From Acidobacteriota bacterium (lineage in GTDB: Bacteria > Acidobacteriota > Terriglobia > Terriglobales > Acidobacteriaceae), in assembly GCA_013289685.1 (NCBI GenBank), contig JABCZL010000005.1, positions 62,001 to 126,000 on the forward strand: a stretch of 64,000 bases of DNA. Direction: 5' to 3'. Numbering within the stretch: the first letter of the stretch is position 1; each line of letters starts with the position of its first letter. Shown one piece after another: positions 19,620-28,781 of this stretch. The notes beneath the pieces are model-generated. The model saw only the letters and a program-made list of their open reading frames with translations. It made no database searches and was not told the origin of the DNA. Position numbers and translations under genes: made by a program.

Positions 19620-20750
19620 CTAGGCAATCACCAGTTCGCCCCCACGCTCTTTCTCCAGCGACATGGCGTGGTCGAGGGCGGTGATGGCGCATTGTGCCAT
19701 CTCGTCCGATGGCGGCTGGGTGGTGATGCGCTGCAGCCACAAACCAGGCGCGGTCATCAGCGCAAAAAGCGATCCGCGGTGCTTGGCCGCGAAGCGGATG
19801 ATTTCGTACGACACTCCGGCGATGATCGGCAGCAAAGCGATGCGCGAGGCGAAGCGTGCCCAGAACGTGGTAAACGGAACCAGCATGTAAAAACCGATCG
19901 AGATCAGCATCACGGTCATCAGGAAGCTGGTGCCACAGCGCGGGTGATACGTCGAATATTTCTGTACCGCCGCGATGTTGAGCGGATCGCCATTTTCGAA
20001 AGCAAAGACGGTTTTGTGCTCGGCCCCGTGATACTCGTAGACGCGGCGAATGTCCTTCCAGAGCGAAACTCCCCAAATGAAGAGCAGAAACAATCCCAGG
20101 CGGATGCCGCCATCGATCAGGTTGAAAACAATTCGTCCGCCGAGCGCGGGATCGATCTTCTTGAGCTCCGTCGCCGCCAGCAGCGGGACGTATTTGTACA
20201 TGAAAATGAAGAAGCCCAGCGAGAGCAGAAGATTCCCGGCCGCCAGCCAGTTGCTCACCGTGGCCGCCTTCTCGCGGGACTGGGTAGAAGATGATGCAGA
20301 AGATTTCTGCGTCTGGGAGGATGCCGACGCGCTTCTCACTGGCGGGACAGCCGAGGCGGCTGTCTCCACATCACTTTTTTCTTTGCCCTCCTGCATCAGG
20401 TCTTCGATGGCGACGTTCGCCGAGAAGCGCAGGGCGCGGTAGCCGAGATTCATGGCGTAGCCGAGCGTCATCACGCCACGCACGATCGGCCAGGCCATCC
20501 ATTTATGTTTTTCCGAGGGCCGCTCGAGCGGCTCGCTCATGGTGACCACTTCGCCGGAGGGTTTGCGGCAGGCGATCGCCCAGGCGTGCGGGGAGCGCAT
20601 CATCACGCCCTCGAGCACGGCTTGCCCGCCGACCAGAGTCTCTTCCCCGCTTTCAAGCGCAGGCAGAAGTTGGACGGCAACCAGGAATCGCAAGTAATTT
20701 CGCAGGGTTCGCACGACTATTTTGATGCTCCTTACGCTCACACGACGCAC
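19620..20750 (-). CDS. DUF1385-family membrane protein
   Basis: 376 residues. The family core is clear: VGGQAVLEGVMMRSPHAWAIACRKPSGEVV, then VWG-region membrane segments, RVYEYHGAEHKTVFAFENGDPL and YHPRCGTSFLMTVMLIS. Several membrane helices are present in the C-terminal half. DUF1385 genes are commonly next to rpmE, prfA and prmC, as here, and may help ribosome or release-factor function, though this is unproven. Residues around 130-165 form a Ser/Ala/Thr-rich linker; part of it is encoded by a copy of the genome's dispersed GC-rich repeat. Confidence 0.88.
   Translation of the reverse strand: MRRVSVRSIKIVVRTLRNYLRFLVAVQLLPALESGEETLVGGQAVLEGVMMRSPHAWAIACRKPSGEVVTMSEPLERPSEKHKWMAWPIVRGVMTLGYAMNLGYRALRFSANVAIEDLMQEGKEKSDVETAASAVPPVRSASASSQTQKSSASSSTQSREKAATVSNWLAAGNLLLSLGFFIFMYKYVPLLAATELKKIDPALGGRIVFNLIDGGIRLGLFLLFIWGVSLWKDIRRVYEYHGAEHKTVFAFENGDPLNIAAVQKYSTYHPRCGTSFLMTVMLISIGFYMLVPFTTFWARFASRIALLPIIAGVSYEIIRFAAKHRGSLFALMTAPGLWLQRITTQPPSDEMAQCAITALDHAMSLEKERGGELVIA
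20341..20372. repeat. Dispersed GC-rich repeat inside the DUF1385 coding sequence, copy F
   Basis: GGCGGGACAGCCGAGGCGGCTGTCTCCACATC has the palindrome and CCACA-like tail of the intergenic copies. It lies in frame inside the DUF1385 gene, where it encodes part of a low-complexity linker (about DVETAASAVPPV). Confidence 0.55.
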
Positions 20751-20889
20751 CCTTTAGGGTACCACAGGCCGGGAGTCGTTTAAGATTGGTTGCTGGCTCG
20801 CTAAGTTTAAGCAGGGGAGAGAGTTAGGAGCGAGGTCAGGATCCTCTGGTGAGGCCCCGGCGAGACGGGAGCGCTCCGATCGGAGTTTC

Positions 20890-22596
20890 ATGCAGCAATT
20901 GGCGATAGCTTGCGAAGCGATTGCGGCGACGGCGAAGAAGCTGCTGAAAACGGGCATCGTCGCGGACTATTTGAAGTCGCGTACGACGGACGAGGCAGCC
21001 GTGTCGGCGATCTTCCTTTCGGGGCGGGTGTTTCCGGCTTGGGAAGAAACCACGCTGCAGGTCGGCGGGCGGTCGCTCTGGCAGATCGTGGCGGAGCTGT
21101 CGGGACGCGACGAAGCCGAACTGACGGCTGCTTACCGCCGGCATGGCGACCTGGGAGCAGTCGCAGGCGAAGTCCTTCCTGAGCGTACCGGCCAAAGCCT
21201 GACTGTTTTGGAAGTGGAGCAAACCTTCCGTCAGATTGCGGCGGCACGCGGACCCGCGGCCAAGGCGGCCATCGTCCGCGACCTCATCTCACGTGCCACG
21301 CCGCTCGAGGCCAAGTACATTGTCAAGATCATCACCGGCGATCTGCGGATTGGGCTGAAAGAGAGTCTGGTTGAAGAAGCGATTGCCCGGGCCTATGCTG
21401 CAACGCTAGCAGAGGTGCAGCTCGCCAATATGCTGCTGGGGGACATCGGTCAGACTGTGCGTTTGGCATCGGAAGGCCGGTTGGCCCAGGCGGAGATGCG
21501 CCTGTTTCATCCGCTGGGCATTATGCTGGCCAGCCCGATCGAGTCGGCGGAAGAGGGCCTGAGTTACTTCGCGGAAGCCGCAGTGGAAGACAAGTATGAC
21601 GGCATCCGCGCCCAGGCTCATGTGGCGAACGGTGAGGCGAGGTTTTTCTCTCGCACCCGAGATGAAATCACCGAGTCGTTTCCCGAGTTGCCAGACGCCT
21701 TGGCCGGGCTATCGCAGGATGCCATTCTGGATGGAGAGATTGTGGCTTGGGATTATCCGGCTGGACACGCGCGTCCGTTCAGCGTTTTGCAACAACGGCT
21801 AGGCAGGAAGAAAGTCAGCGACAAAATGCTCCAGGAAACTCCGGTCGCGTTCCTGGTGTTCGACGTCTTGTATGCCAACGGCGAGCTGGTGATGGATCGT
21901 CCGCTGTGGGAACGGGCGCGGATTCTGGACGACCTGCTGGCCGCAGAGAGAAAAGTCGCTCACCACGGAGGGTCGGAGGCACGGAGTAATCGCGCGCAAG
22001 GGAAGCTAGCATTCGGGGACCAGGAGGAAATCGCGGCCCGTGTGATTCGCGCGCCAGTGTTTCGCGCTGCGTCGCCCAACGAATTGGAAGAACTGTTTGC
22101 GCAAGCGCAGGAGCGCGGCAATGAAGGCTTGATGATCAAGGACCTCGGCTCCGCCTACACGCCGGGAAAGCGCGGAAAGTCGTGGCTGAAGATGAAGCGG
22201 GAACTGGCCACGCTCGACGTCGTCGTGACTGCTGCCGAATATGGTCATGGCAAGCGTGTAGGCGTGCTCAGCGACTACACCTTTGCCGTGTGGGACGCGA
22301 ATAAGGACAAACTGCTGAACATCGGCAAGGCCTATTCCGGCCTTACCGATGCCGAGATCGCGGAAATGACGCAGTGGTTCCTCGATCACACGGTCGAAGA
22401 TCAGGGATTCCGCCGCGTGGTTGAGCCGAAGATCGTGCTGGAAGTGGCCTTCAACAATATGATGGAGTCCGACCGGCACGAGAGCGGATACGCGCTGCGC
22501 TTCCCGAGGATTGTTAGGCTGCGGCCGGATAAGTCGGCGGATGAGGCGGACACGATCGAGCGGGCGCGGGAGATTTTCGAGAAGCAGAGCCTTTGA
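20890..22596 (+). CDS. ATP-dependent DNA ligase (archaeal/LigB-type)
   Basis: 568 residues. The N-terminal helical DNA-binding domain (MQQLAIACEAIAATAKKLLKTGIVADYLKS ... EAKYIVKIITGDLRIGLKESLVEEA) is of the archaeal/eukaryal type. The adenylation site is EDKYDGIRAQAHV with the catalytic Lys at about residue 237; motifs DGEIVAWD, EGLMIKDLGSAYTPGKR and SWLKMKRE follow, then the OB fold ending RFPRIVRLRPDK. It lacks the polymerase and nuclease modules of LigD and has no ku next to it, so it is a stand-alone repair ligase rather than an NHEJ enzyme. The essential NAD+ ligase is also present (10583). Confidence 0.92.
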   Translation: MQQLAIACEAIAATAKKLLKTGIVADYLKSRTTDEAAVSAIFLSGRVFPAWEETTLQVGGRSLWQIVAELSGRDEAELTAAYRRHGDLGAVAGEVLPERTGQSLTVLEVEQTFRQIAAARGPAAKAAIVRDLISRATPLEAKYIVKIITGDLRIGLKESLVEEAIARAYAATLAEVQLANMLLGDIGQTVRLASEGRLAQAEMRLFHPLGIMLASPIESAEEGLSYFAEAAVEDKYDGIRAQAHVANGEARFFSRTRDEITESFPELPDALAGLSQDAILDGEIVAWDYPAGHARPFSVLQQRLGRKKVSDKMLQETPVAFLVFDVLYANGELVMDRPLWERARILDDLLAAERKVAHHGGSEARSNRAQGKLAFGDQEEIAARVIRAPVFRAASPNELEELFAQAQERGNEGLMIKDLGSAYTPGKRGKSWLKMKRELATLDVVVTAAEYGHGKRVGVLSDYTFAVWDANKDKLLNIGKAYSGLTDAEIAEMTQWFLDHTVEDQGFRRVVEPKIVLEVAFNNMMESDRHESGYALRFPRIVRLRPDKSADEADTIERAREIFEKQSL

Positions 22597-22659
22597 ATTC
22601 GACCGCTACGCGAGGCAGGTAGACAGGGAATTGGCAACTCACTTACGGGAAGAGTGATC

Positions 22660-23184
22660 TCAGTTGGACTTGTGCGGCTGAGGATCCAACCAAGGGCGAA
22701 GGAGTCTTCCGAGTAGTTCAAGCCGAAGACGCAGCCGCTCTGCCTCTTCCGGAGTTGAAGCGACATTCACCGGGATAACCTCGTTCGAGGATTTGCCCTC
22801 CCGGGCGAGTTCTATCCACTTACTCATTTCTTCAATGTAGGCATCGAGGGCCTCGGCAGGATTCTTACATTTGTCGGTGACGAGATAGGCAGGCGGAATA
22901 TCGCCCACGACCACCCACAGCCACTCATCAGTGCCCTTTTCGGACGGCACGATGCGGCAAAGGAACAAGCCGATGATCTTGCCGATGCCGTCTCCGAAGT
23001 ACACCTCCCTAATTGACCGACACCATCGGAACGAGTTGAGATATTTCTGTGCTGCCTCCGCCAAATCCAGAAGGAAGGTCGTCTCCTCAGGAGTATCCCC
23101 CGCAACGTCCGATAGCGGAACGACTCCGCTTGCCCAAACTGGGGGCTTCCTAAAGGTAGGATCTGGAGTTTCGCCGTTGAACAT
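22660..23184 (-). CDS. Hypothetical protein
   Basis: 174 residues, no signal or membrane segment, family not recognised. The sequence is mixed alpha/beta with a Trp-rich centre (SFRWCRSIREVYFGDGIGKIIGLFLCRIVPSEKGTDEWLWVVVGDIPPAYLV) and a helical C-terminal half (AEALDAYIEEMSKWIELAREG). The general layout resembles small immunity-type proteins, but no toxin gene is nearby, so that is only a guess. It is followed on the same strand by the CDF gene's far end, and is convergent with the ATP ligase. Confidence 0.6.
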   Translation of the reverse strand: MFNGETPDPTFRKPPVWASGVVPLSDVAGDTPEETTFLLDLAEAAQKYLNSFRWCRSIREVYFGDGIGKIIGLFLCRIVPSEKGTDEWLWVVVGDIPPAYLVTDKCKNPAEALDAYIEEMSKWIELAREGKSSNEVIPVNVASTPEEAERLRLRLELLGRLLRPWLDPQPHKSN

Positions 23185-23198
23185 AGGCCTGCGGGGCC

Positions 23199-24140
23199 TC
23201 AGTGGCTGTGATGATGGTGCTCTTCGCTCTCACTAACCGGAATCACGCAGCCATGCGCCACTTCGCAGACCACATGCTCGAACTGGATCGTCGTATGGAC
23301 GATGCGGAAATCGTGCAGCAGGCATTCCTTCACGTCGCGCAATATGCGTTCACTGACCGACGGCGGAATGTCGGCAATCGAAATGTGGCAGGAGAGTGCG
23401 TGAGTCTCGGAACCGATGCTCCACACGTGGAGATCATGCACGTCATTGACTCCGCCAATCGAACGGATCGCGGACTCAATGTTTTCCAGTTGCATGCCGC
23501 GGGGCGTGCCTTCCAGCAAAATGTTGAGGGTCTCGCGCACGATGCCGAAGCCGGACCACAAGATCAGCGCGCCGATGCCGAAGGAAAGCGCGGAATCGAT
23601 CCAATAGTTTCCCGTGACCAGGATGGCCCAGCCTCCGGCAATCACGGCCGCGGTCGAAAGCGTGTCGCCAACTTCGTGCAGCAGCGCGCTGCGGATATTC
23701 ACGTCTCCGCCGGAGCCTCGGCTCGAGCGATAGAGCAGCAGCGCGATCACTCCATTCATCACCACGCCCGCGGCGGCGACCCACATCATCACGCTGGCCT
23801 GCACATGCTCGGGATGCTGCAGGCGACGGAATGCCTCATAGAAGATGAAGAACGAAACCGCAACCAGCGAGGTCGCGTTCACCAGGGCGGCCAGCACACC
23901 CGCCCGATGGTAGCCGTACGTCTTTGTGGAGTTGGCCGGGCGCGCCTGGAAATAGACCGCGACCAGCGACAGCAGCAGGGCGAGAAAGTCGGAAAGATTG
24001 TGTCCAGCTTCGGAAAGCAGAGCCAGGGAATGAGCGCGGATGCCGGCCACGACCAGCAGCACAATGTAGGCCAGGGTCACGGCCAGCGATATCTTCAGTA
24101 CCCGCGTAGGACCGCCCCCGCCATGAGCGTGCACGTGCAT
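23199..24140 (-). CDS. Cation diffusion facilitator (CzcD/ZitB-like zinc exporter)
   Basis: 313 residues. It starts with a His-rich MHVHAHGGGG and ends with EEHHHHSH, both typical metal-collecting tails. Six membrane helices follow the CDF pattern, with the transport-site His/Asp in LSEAGHNLSDFLALLLSLVAVY and the partner site HEVGDTLSTAAVIAGG. The cytoplasmic C-terminal domain (GVNDVHDLHVWSIGSETHALSCHI) is the dimerising metal-sensing fold. Zn2+ is the likely substrate, with Co2+ or Cd2+ possible. The gene stands alone. Confidence 0.92.
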   Translation of the reverse strand: MHVHAHGGGGPTRVLKISLAVTLAYIVLLVVAGIRAHSLALLSEAGHNLSDFLALLLSLVAVYFQARPANSTKTYGYHRAGVLAALVNATSLVAVSFFIFYEAFRRLQHPEHVQASVMMWVAAAGVVMNGVIALLLYRSSRGSGGDVNIRSALLHEVGDTLSTAAVIAGGWAILVTGNYWIDSALSFGIGALILWSGFGIVRETLNILLEGTPRGMQLENIESAIRSIGGVNDVHDLHVWSIGSETHALSCHISIADIPPSVSERILRDVKECLLHDFRIVHTTIQFEHVVCEVAHGCVIPVSESEEHHHHSH

Positions 24141-24389
24141 ACTTCCAGTGTAAGGGCGCAGGCGGCGGCCTTCAAGCGCATCCCGCCTGCGACCGGTTCA
24201 GGCTCAGAATGCAGCTCAGAATCCAGCCTCGACCCTTAAGTTGCCTCTGCGAATGCCGATGTGCCTAGAGGATGTGGCGTAGAGACAGAAGGCAGGCGCG
24301 AGCCGATACGTCCCTGCGTGCGGAAATGTGCGAACTCGAGGCTTGGGACGTGCATTCCAAACCGGAGCGCCAGCGACGGAAATCGATCT

Positions 24390-26837
24390 ATGGATGAAAT
24401 CGTTAAGGATTTTCTTATCGAGAGCAACGAGAACCTGGACCGCCTCGACCAGGAACTGGTGAAACTGGAGAGTGAGCCTTCCTCCAAAGAGCTTCTGGCC
24501 AGCGTTTTCCGGACCATCCATACCATCAAGGGAAGCTGCGGATTTCTGGGTTTTGCCCGACTACAAAAGCTGGCACACGCCGGTGAAAGCCTACTGTCGC
24601 GGCTGCGCGATGGCGAACTCACCTTGAACGGTGACATCACCAGCGGCCTGCTTGCGATGGTGGATGCGGTTCGTCACATGCTCGCCGCGATTCAGGCTTC
24701 TGAAAAGGACGGCGACGAAGATTATGCGCCTCTCATTGAAGTTCTGGCCCGCCTACAGACCGGGCAGGTCGACGCATCTCCGGCCCCCTCGGATCCTCTA
24801 CCCGACGATCTGTCGCCGCGGCAGCCAGTTCCAGCGGCCGAAACCTCTGCGCCGGCAGAGCTGGCTTCGCAGCCATCTTCTGGCATGGCCGCAAGCAAGC
24901 CCAAGCGCAAGCCCCGTCGTAAGAAAGAGCCGTCGGAGCCAGTCAAAGTTTGCGACGTCCTTATCGAACCCAGCCAGAGGCAGACCGAGAACGTTACCCT
25001 TGCACCGGAACCGCAGCCCGCCGAGCTGCCGAAGGTTGCCGATGTAATCACACCGGTACCAACCCATCCCGACGAGGCCTCAGCGGCACCGACGACCCAG
25101 GACGCTCGCAATCCGGACGCGGCGGTCGAGACCATCCGGGTGGGTGTCACTCTGCTGGACCGCCTCATGAATCTGGTGGGCGAACTGGTGCTGGCTCGCA
25201 ACCAATTGCTGCAGTTTTCCAACAGCACGCAGGATGCCGGGCTTCAGGCCGTCTCCCAGCGCATGAACCTGATCGCGACCGAGCTGCAGGAACAAGTCAT
25301 GAAGACCCGCATGCAGCCGATCGGCAGTCTCTGGAACAAATTTCCCCGGACGCTTCGCGACCTCGCCCATAGCTGCGGCAAGGAAGTCCAGCTTGTGATG
25401 GAGGGCCAGGATACCGAACTCGACCGCACTATCATCGAAGCCATCAAAGATCCGCTGACCCATCTGGTCCGCAACTCCATGGACCATGGCATTGAAGAGC
25501 CTGAAACCCGCAGGCGCGCCGGCAAGAATCCGGCGGGAACCCTGACCTTGCGGGCCTTCCACGAAGGCGGGCAGGTCAACATCGAGATTTCGGACGATGG
25601 CGCTGGACTGAATGGCGACCGCATCCGGCGGAAAGCCATGGAGCGCGGCCTCATCTCGGCCCAACAAGCCACGAGCATGCCCGACCGCGATGTCTTCAAT
25701 GTGATCTTTCTTCCTGGGTTCTCCACCGCCGAAAAAGTCACTAACGTGTCAGGCCGCGGGGTTGGGATGGACGTGGTCAAAACGAATGTGGAAAAAATTG
25801 GAGGTACGGTCGATATCCAATCGACCCCTGGGCGGGGCACTGCGGTTCGAGTAAGAATTCCGCTGACCCTGGCCATTATTCCCGCTCTGATCGTAACCTG
25901 CGGGGGCGAGCGCTTTGCTATTCCCCAGGTCAGCCTGTTGGCTTTGGTGCGATTGGACGCCGAGCAGAGCGGACCCCGGATCGAACTGGTTCATGGCGTT
26001 CCTGTCTATCGCTTGCGCGGACGCTTGCTGCCCCTGGTGTACCTCGACCGGGAACTCGGGATCCGCGACAGCGCGGCCAACGATGCCGCCAGCGCATCTG
26101 CCATCAACATCGTCGTGCTCCAAGCCGAAGACCGGCAGTTTGGGCTGATCGTCGACGAAATCACCGATACCCAGGAAATCGTGGTCAAGCCCCTGGGCAA
26201 GCAACTCAAAGCGATCAGCGCTTATTCCGGCGCCACCATCATGGGAGACGGTCGCGTGGCGCTGATTCTCGACGTGCTCGGGCTGGCGCAACACGCCAAG
26301 GTCATCGCCGAAGCAGGCCATGCGGCGCACGACAAAGCCCCCGGCGAGGCGATCGTCGTCGAGGGGGTCCGCGACGAACACGCCTTGCTGCTCGCCGAGA
26401 ACGGGCTGGAAGGACGGGTCGCGATTCCACTGTCGATGGTGGCGCGCCTCGAGGAATTCCCGCGCTCCGTGGTCGAGCACGCCGGCACGCAGGAAGTCAT
26501 GCAATACCGTGGACAGATCATCCCGCTGGTTCGCCTGTCTGCCATTATTCCCGCCATCGTTCACGCCACCAGCGACGCGGAAATGCTGGCGGATGCAGCC
26601 TCCATCCAGGTCGTGGTGTATTCCGAGGGCAAGCATACCGTGGGCCTGATCGTAGACCGCATCGTCGACATCGTGGAGGAGCTCATCGCAGTCGAGTCGC
26701 TCGCTCCTCGAGCCGGAGTGATGGGGTCGTTCGTGACCCAGCACCACGTAACCGATCTGCTTGACCTGCCTGCCTTCCTGCGGGCGGCTGTCCCCGGACT
26801 GCTGGACGCAGCCGAACCTTACGCAGGCAGACTCTAG
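24390..26837 (+). CDS. cheA: Chemotaxis histidine kinase CheA with two CheW-like domains
   Basis: 815 residues from the ATG at 24390 (MDEIVKDFLIESNENL); the upstream frame is not CheA-like. HPt domain: phospho-acceptor His44 in FRTIHTIKGSCGFLGF. Residues about 120-250 are a Pro/Ala-rich linker in place of a clear P2 domain. Dimerisation helix: LLDRLMNLVGELVLARNQL. ATPase: N box LVRNSMDHGIEEPETR, G1 DDGAGLNGDRIRRKA, and FLPGFSTAEKVTNVSGRGVGMDVVKTN. Two CheW-type domains follow (PALIVTCGGERFAIPQV ... and LLLAENGLEGRVAIPLSMV ... SIQVVVYSEGKHTVGLIVDRIVDIVEE), where most CheA have one. It leads a cheA-cheW-mcp-cheB operon. No cheY or cheR is in the window. Confidence 0.95.
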   Translation: MDEIVKDFLIESNENLDRLDQELVKLESEPSSKELLASVFRTIHTIKGSCGFLGFARLQKLAHAGESLLSRLRDGELTLNGDITSGLLAMVDAVRHMLAAIQASEKDGDEDYAPLIEVLARLQTGQVDASPAPSDPLPDDLSPRQPVPAAETSAPAELASQPSSGMAASKPKRKPRRKKEPSEPVKVCDVLIEPSQRQTENVTLAPEPQPAELPKVADVITPVPTHPDEASAAPTTQDARNPDAAVETIRVGVTLLDRLMNLVGELVLARNQLLQFSNSTQDAGLQAVSQRMNLIATELQEQVMKTRMQPIGSLWNKFPRTLRDLAHSCGKEVQLVMEGQDTELDRTIIEAIKDPLTHLVRNSMDHGIEEPETRRRAGKNPAGTLTLRAFHEGGQVNIEISDDGAGLNGDRIRRKAMERGLISAQQATSMPDRDVFNVIFLPGFSTAEKVTNVSGRGVGMDVVKTNVEKIGGTVDIQSTPGRGTAVRVRIPLTLAIIPALIVTCGGERFAIPQVSLLALVRLDAEQSGPRIELVHGVPVYRLRGRLLPLVYLDRELGIRDSAANDAASASAINIVVLQAEDRQFGLIVDEITDTQEIVVKPLGKQLKAISAYSGATIMGDGRVALILDVLGLAQHAKVIAEAGHAAHDKAPGEAIVVEGVRDEHALLLAENGLEGRVAIPLSMVARLEEFPRSVVEHAGTQEVMQYRGQIIPLVRLSAIIPAIVHATSDAEMLADAASIQVVVYSEGKHTVGLIVDRIVDIVEELIAVESLAPRAGVMGSFVTQHHVTDLLDLPAFLRAAVPGLLDAAEPYAGRL

Positions 26838-26847
26838 GAGCGACTTC

Positions 26848-27303
26848 ATGGCGTCCCAACAATTCTGCACGTTTCTGCTGGACGGGCGTTTATTCGGCGT
26901 GCCTGTTCCGGCAGTGCAGGAGGTCATCCGCTTTCAACCCATGACGCCGGTGCCGCTGGCTCCGCCGGCGGTCAAAGGACTGATCAATCTTCGCGGCCAG
27001 ATCGTGCTGGCCATTGATCTGCGGTGCCGCCTCGGCCTGCCCCGCAGAGCCGACGGAGCCCCACCCATCAACGTGGTGATCCGCACCTCCGAGGGAACGG
27101 TGAGCCTTCTGGTGGATGAGATCGGGGAAGTCATCGAGGTCTCCGAGTCCAGTTTTGAAGCTCCACCCGACACTCTGCGCGGAGCGGTGCGCGGCATGAT
27201 TCTCGGAGTCCACAAGCTCGAGGGAAACCTTCTGCACGTGCTCGACAGCGGAAGCGTGTGCCAGGTTCTCGCCGCTACGGATGCGACTACGCCCGGGCGC
27301 TAA
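26848..27303 (+). CDS. cheW: Chemotaxis coupling protein CheW
   Basis: 151 residues. It links receptors to CheA. The ATG at 26848 follows CTAGGAGCGACTTC, a good ribosome site. The whole protein is one CheW domain: FCTFLLDGRLFGVPVPAVQEVIRFQPMTPVPLAPPAVKGLINLRGQIVLAIDLRCRLGLP, then VSLLVDEIGEVIEVSES. It starts 10 nt after the cheA stop. Confidence 0.95.
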   Translation: MASQQFCTFLLDGRLFGVPVPAVQEVIRFQPMTPVPLAPPAVKGLINLRGQIVLAIDLRCRLGLPRRADGAPPINVVIRTSEGTVSLLVDEIGEVIEVSESSFEAPPDTLRGAVRGMILGVHKLEGNLLHVLDSGSVCQVLAATDATTPGR

Positions 27304-27385
27304 ACGGAATTTCGGGAAAACGGAATTTCGCGAAAACAGGAAATTGCCAAGGCTCATAAATTCTTAGAACGCGCAGGAGATCAAA

Positions 27386-28750
27386 ATGCGTTTCACACTG
27401 GGAAAGAAGCTGGGGTTGAGTTTCGGAGTGATCCTCAGCTTGATGGCGGTCAGCACGGTGCTCAGTTTTGTGCAGTTGGGGAACCTCAAGGACGGCCAAG
27501 ACCGGGTTATGGCGGTGCGCGTCCCCACGACCGCCGCCTTGAAGGACGCGCCGGCCACGGAGGCGATGAGGAAATCCCTCGTGGAGGTGGCCGACTCCAA
27601 CGACAAATTGCTGCAGGAGGAAGCCGCGCACATGCGTGCGGAGACTCGGTCCGTGACAATAACGCTGCTGGTCGCTACCTTCGTGGACATCGCCATAGGA
27701 CTGTTCGTCGCCATCTTCTTGAGCCGCAGCATCTCGCGGGCAACCCAATCCGTCCTGGCCCAGGCGGAGGCGATTGCGGCCGGTGATCTGACCAGGGACG
27801 ACCTGCCGGTCCAAAGCCAGGACGAACTTGGCGACCTGACCCGGGCCATCAACAAAGTGAATCACAGCCTGAAGACCATGATTCTCGCCATCATCGAAAA
27901 CGCGCAGCACGTGGCCAGCGCCAGCGAGGAACTCTCCGCCACCAGCCAGCAGATCTCCGCCAACTCCGAAGAAACGTCCACCCAGGCGGGCACCGTCTCG
28001 AAAGCCTCCCAGCAGGTCAGTCAAAACCTGCAGAGCGTTTCCACCGGGGCCGACGAAATGACTTCGACCATCCAGTCCATCGCCACCAATGCCCACGAGG
28101 CGGCCACCGTCGCTTGCAACGCTGTGCAGACCGCCCATGCCGCCAACGCCAACGTCGCCAAGCTAGGCGCCTCCAGCGCCGAGATCGGCGCCGTCATCAA
28201 GGTCATCACCTCAATCGCCCAGCAAACCAACCTCCTCGCCCTCAACGCCACCATCGAAGCTGCCCGCGCCGGAGAAGCCGGCAAAGGCTTCGCCGTGGTT
28301 GCCAACGAGGTCAAGGAACTGGCTAAGCAGACTGCCAAGGCCACCGAAGACATCAGCCGCAAAATCACCGCCATCCAGACCGACGCCCAGGGCGCGGTCG
28401 AGGCCATTGGCGCCATCAGCGGCGTGATCACCCAGATCAACGACATCTCCGGCACCATTGCCACCGCGGTCGAGCAGCAGAGCGCCACCACCAACGAGAT
28501 GACCCGCAACGTGGCCGACGCGGCCAAGGGCTCGGAGGAGATCACACGCAACATCGAGGGTGTAGCCGAAGCGGCTCGCGGCACCTCGTCGAGCGCCCAG
28601 GAATCGCAGAAAGCAGCCAACGATCTGGCCGAAATGGCGGCCCAACTCCACAGTCTTGTGAGCCAGTTCAAGCTTGAGAGGACCTCCGGAGCCGTCGCCT
28701 CGCCGGCATACGAGCCCCTCAAAACCAAGGCTGCGCAAGCCGGCAGATAA
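27386..28750 (+). CDS. Methyl-accepting chemotaxis protein with a very short sensor domain
   Basis: 454 residues. TM1 is about residues 11-31 and TM2 about 89-113, leaving only about 57 periplasmic residues; typical four-helix-bundle (4HB) sensors have about 150. The remaining stretch looks like the first and last helices of a 4HB domain joined directly ([12 protein letters not shown] / [27 protein letters not shown]). A HAMP domain follows, then the cytoplasmic coiled coil with the conserved hairpin tip [38 protein letters not shown]. It has no C-terminal CheR-tethering pentapeptide (ends KAAQAGR). It probably reports to CheA/CheW of the same operon. Confidence 0.92.
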   Translation: MRFTLGKKLGLSFGVILSLMAVSTVLSFVQLGNLKDGQDRVMAVRVPTTAALKDAPATEAMRKSLVEVADSNDKLLQEEAAHMRAETRSVTITLLVATFVDIAIGLFVAIFLSRSISRATQSVLAQAEAIAAGDLTRDDLPVQSQDELGDLTRAINKVNHSLKTMILAIIENAQHVASASEELSATSQQISANSEETSTQAGTVSKASQQVSQNLQSVSTGADEMTSTIQSIATNAHEAATVACNAVQTAHAANANVAKLGASSAEIGAVIKVITSIAQQTNLLALNATIEAARAGEAGKGFAVVANEVKELAKQTAKATEDISRKITAIQTDAQGAVEAIGAISGVITQINDISGTIATAVEQQSATTNEMTRNVADAAKGSEEITRNIEGVAEAARGTSSSAQESQKAANDLAEMAAQLHSLVSQFKLERTSGAVASPAYEPLKTKAAQAGR

Positions 28751-28781
28751 CCGACTGAACCGAAAAGGAGCCCTGCGCCGA

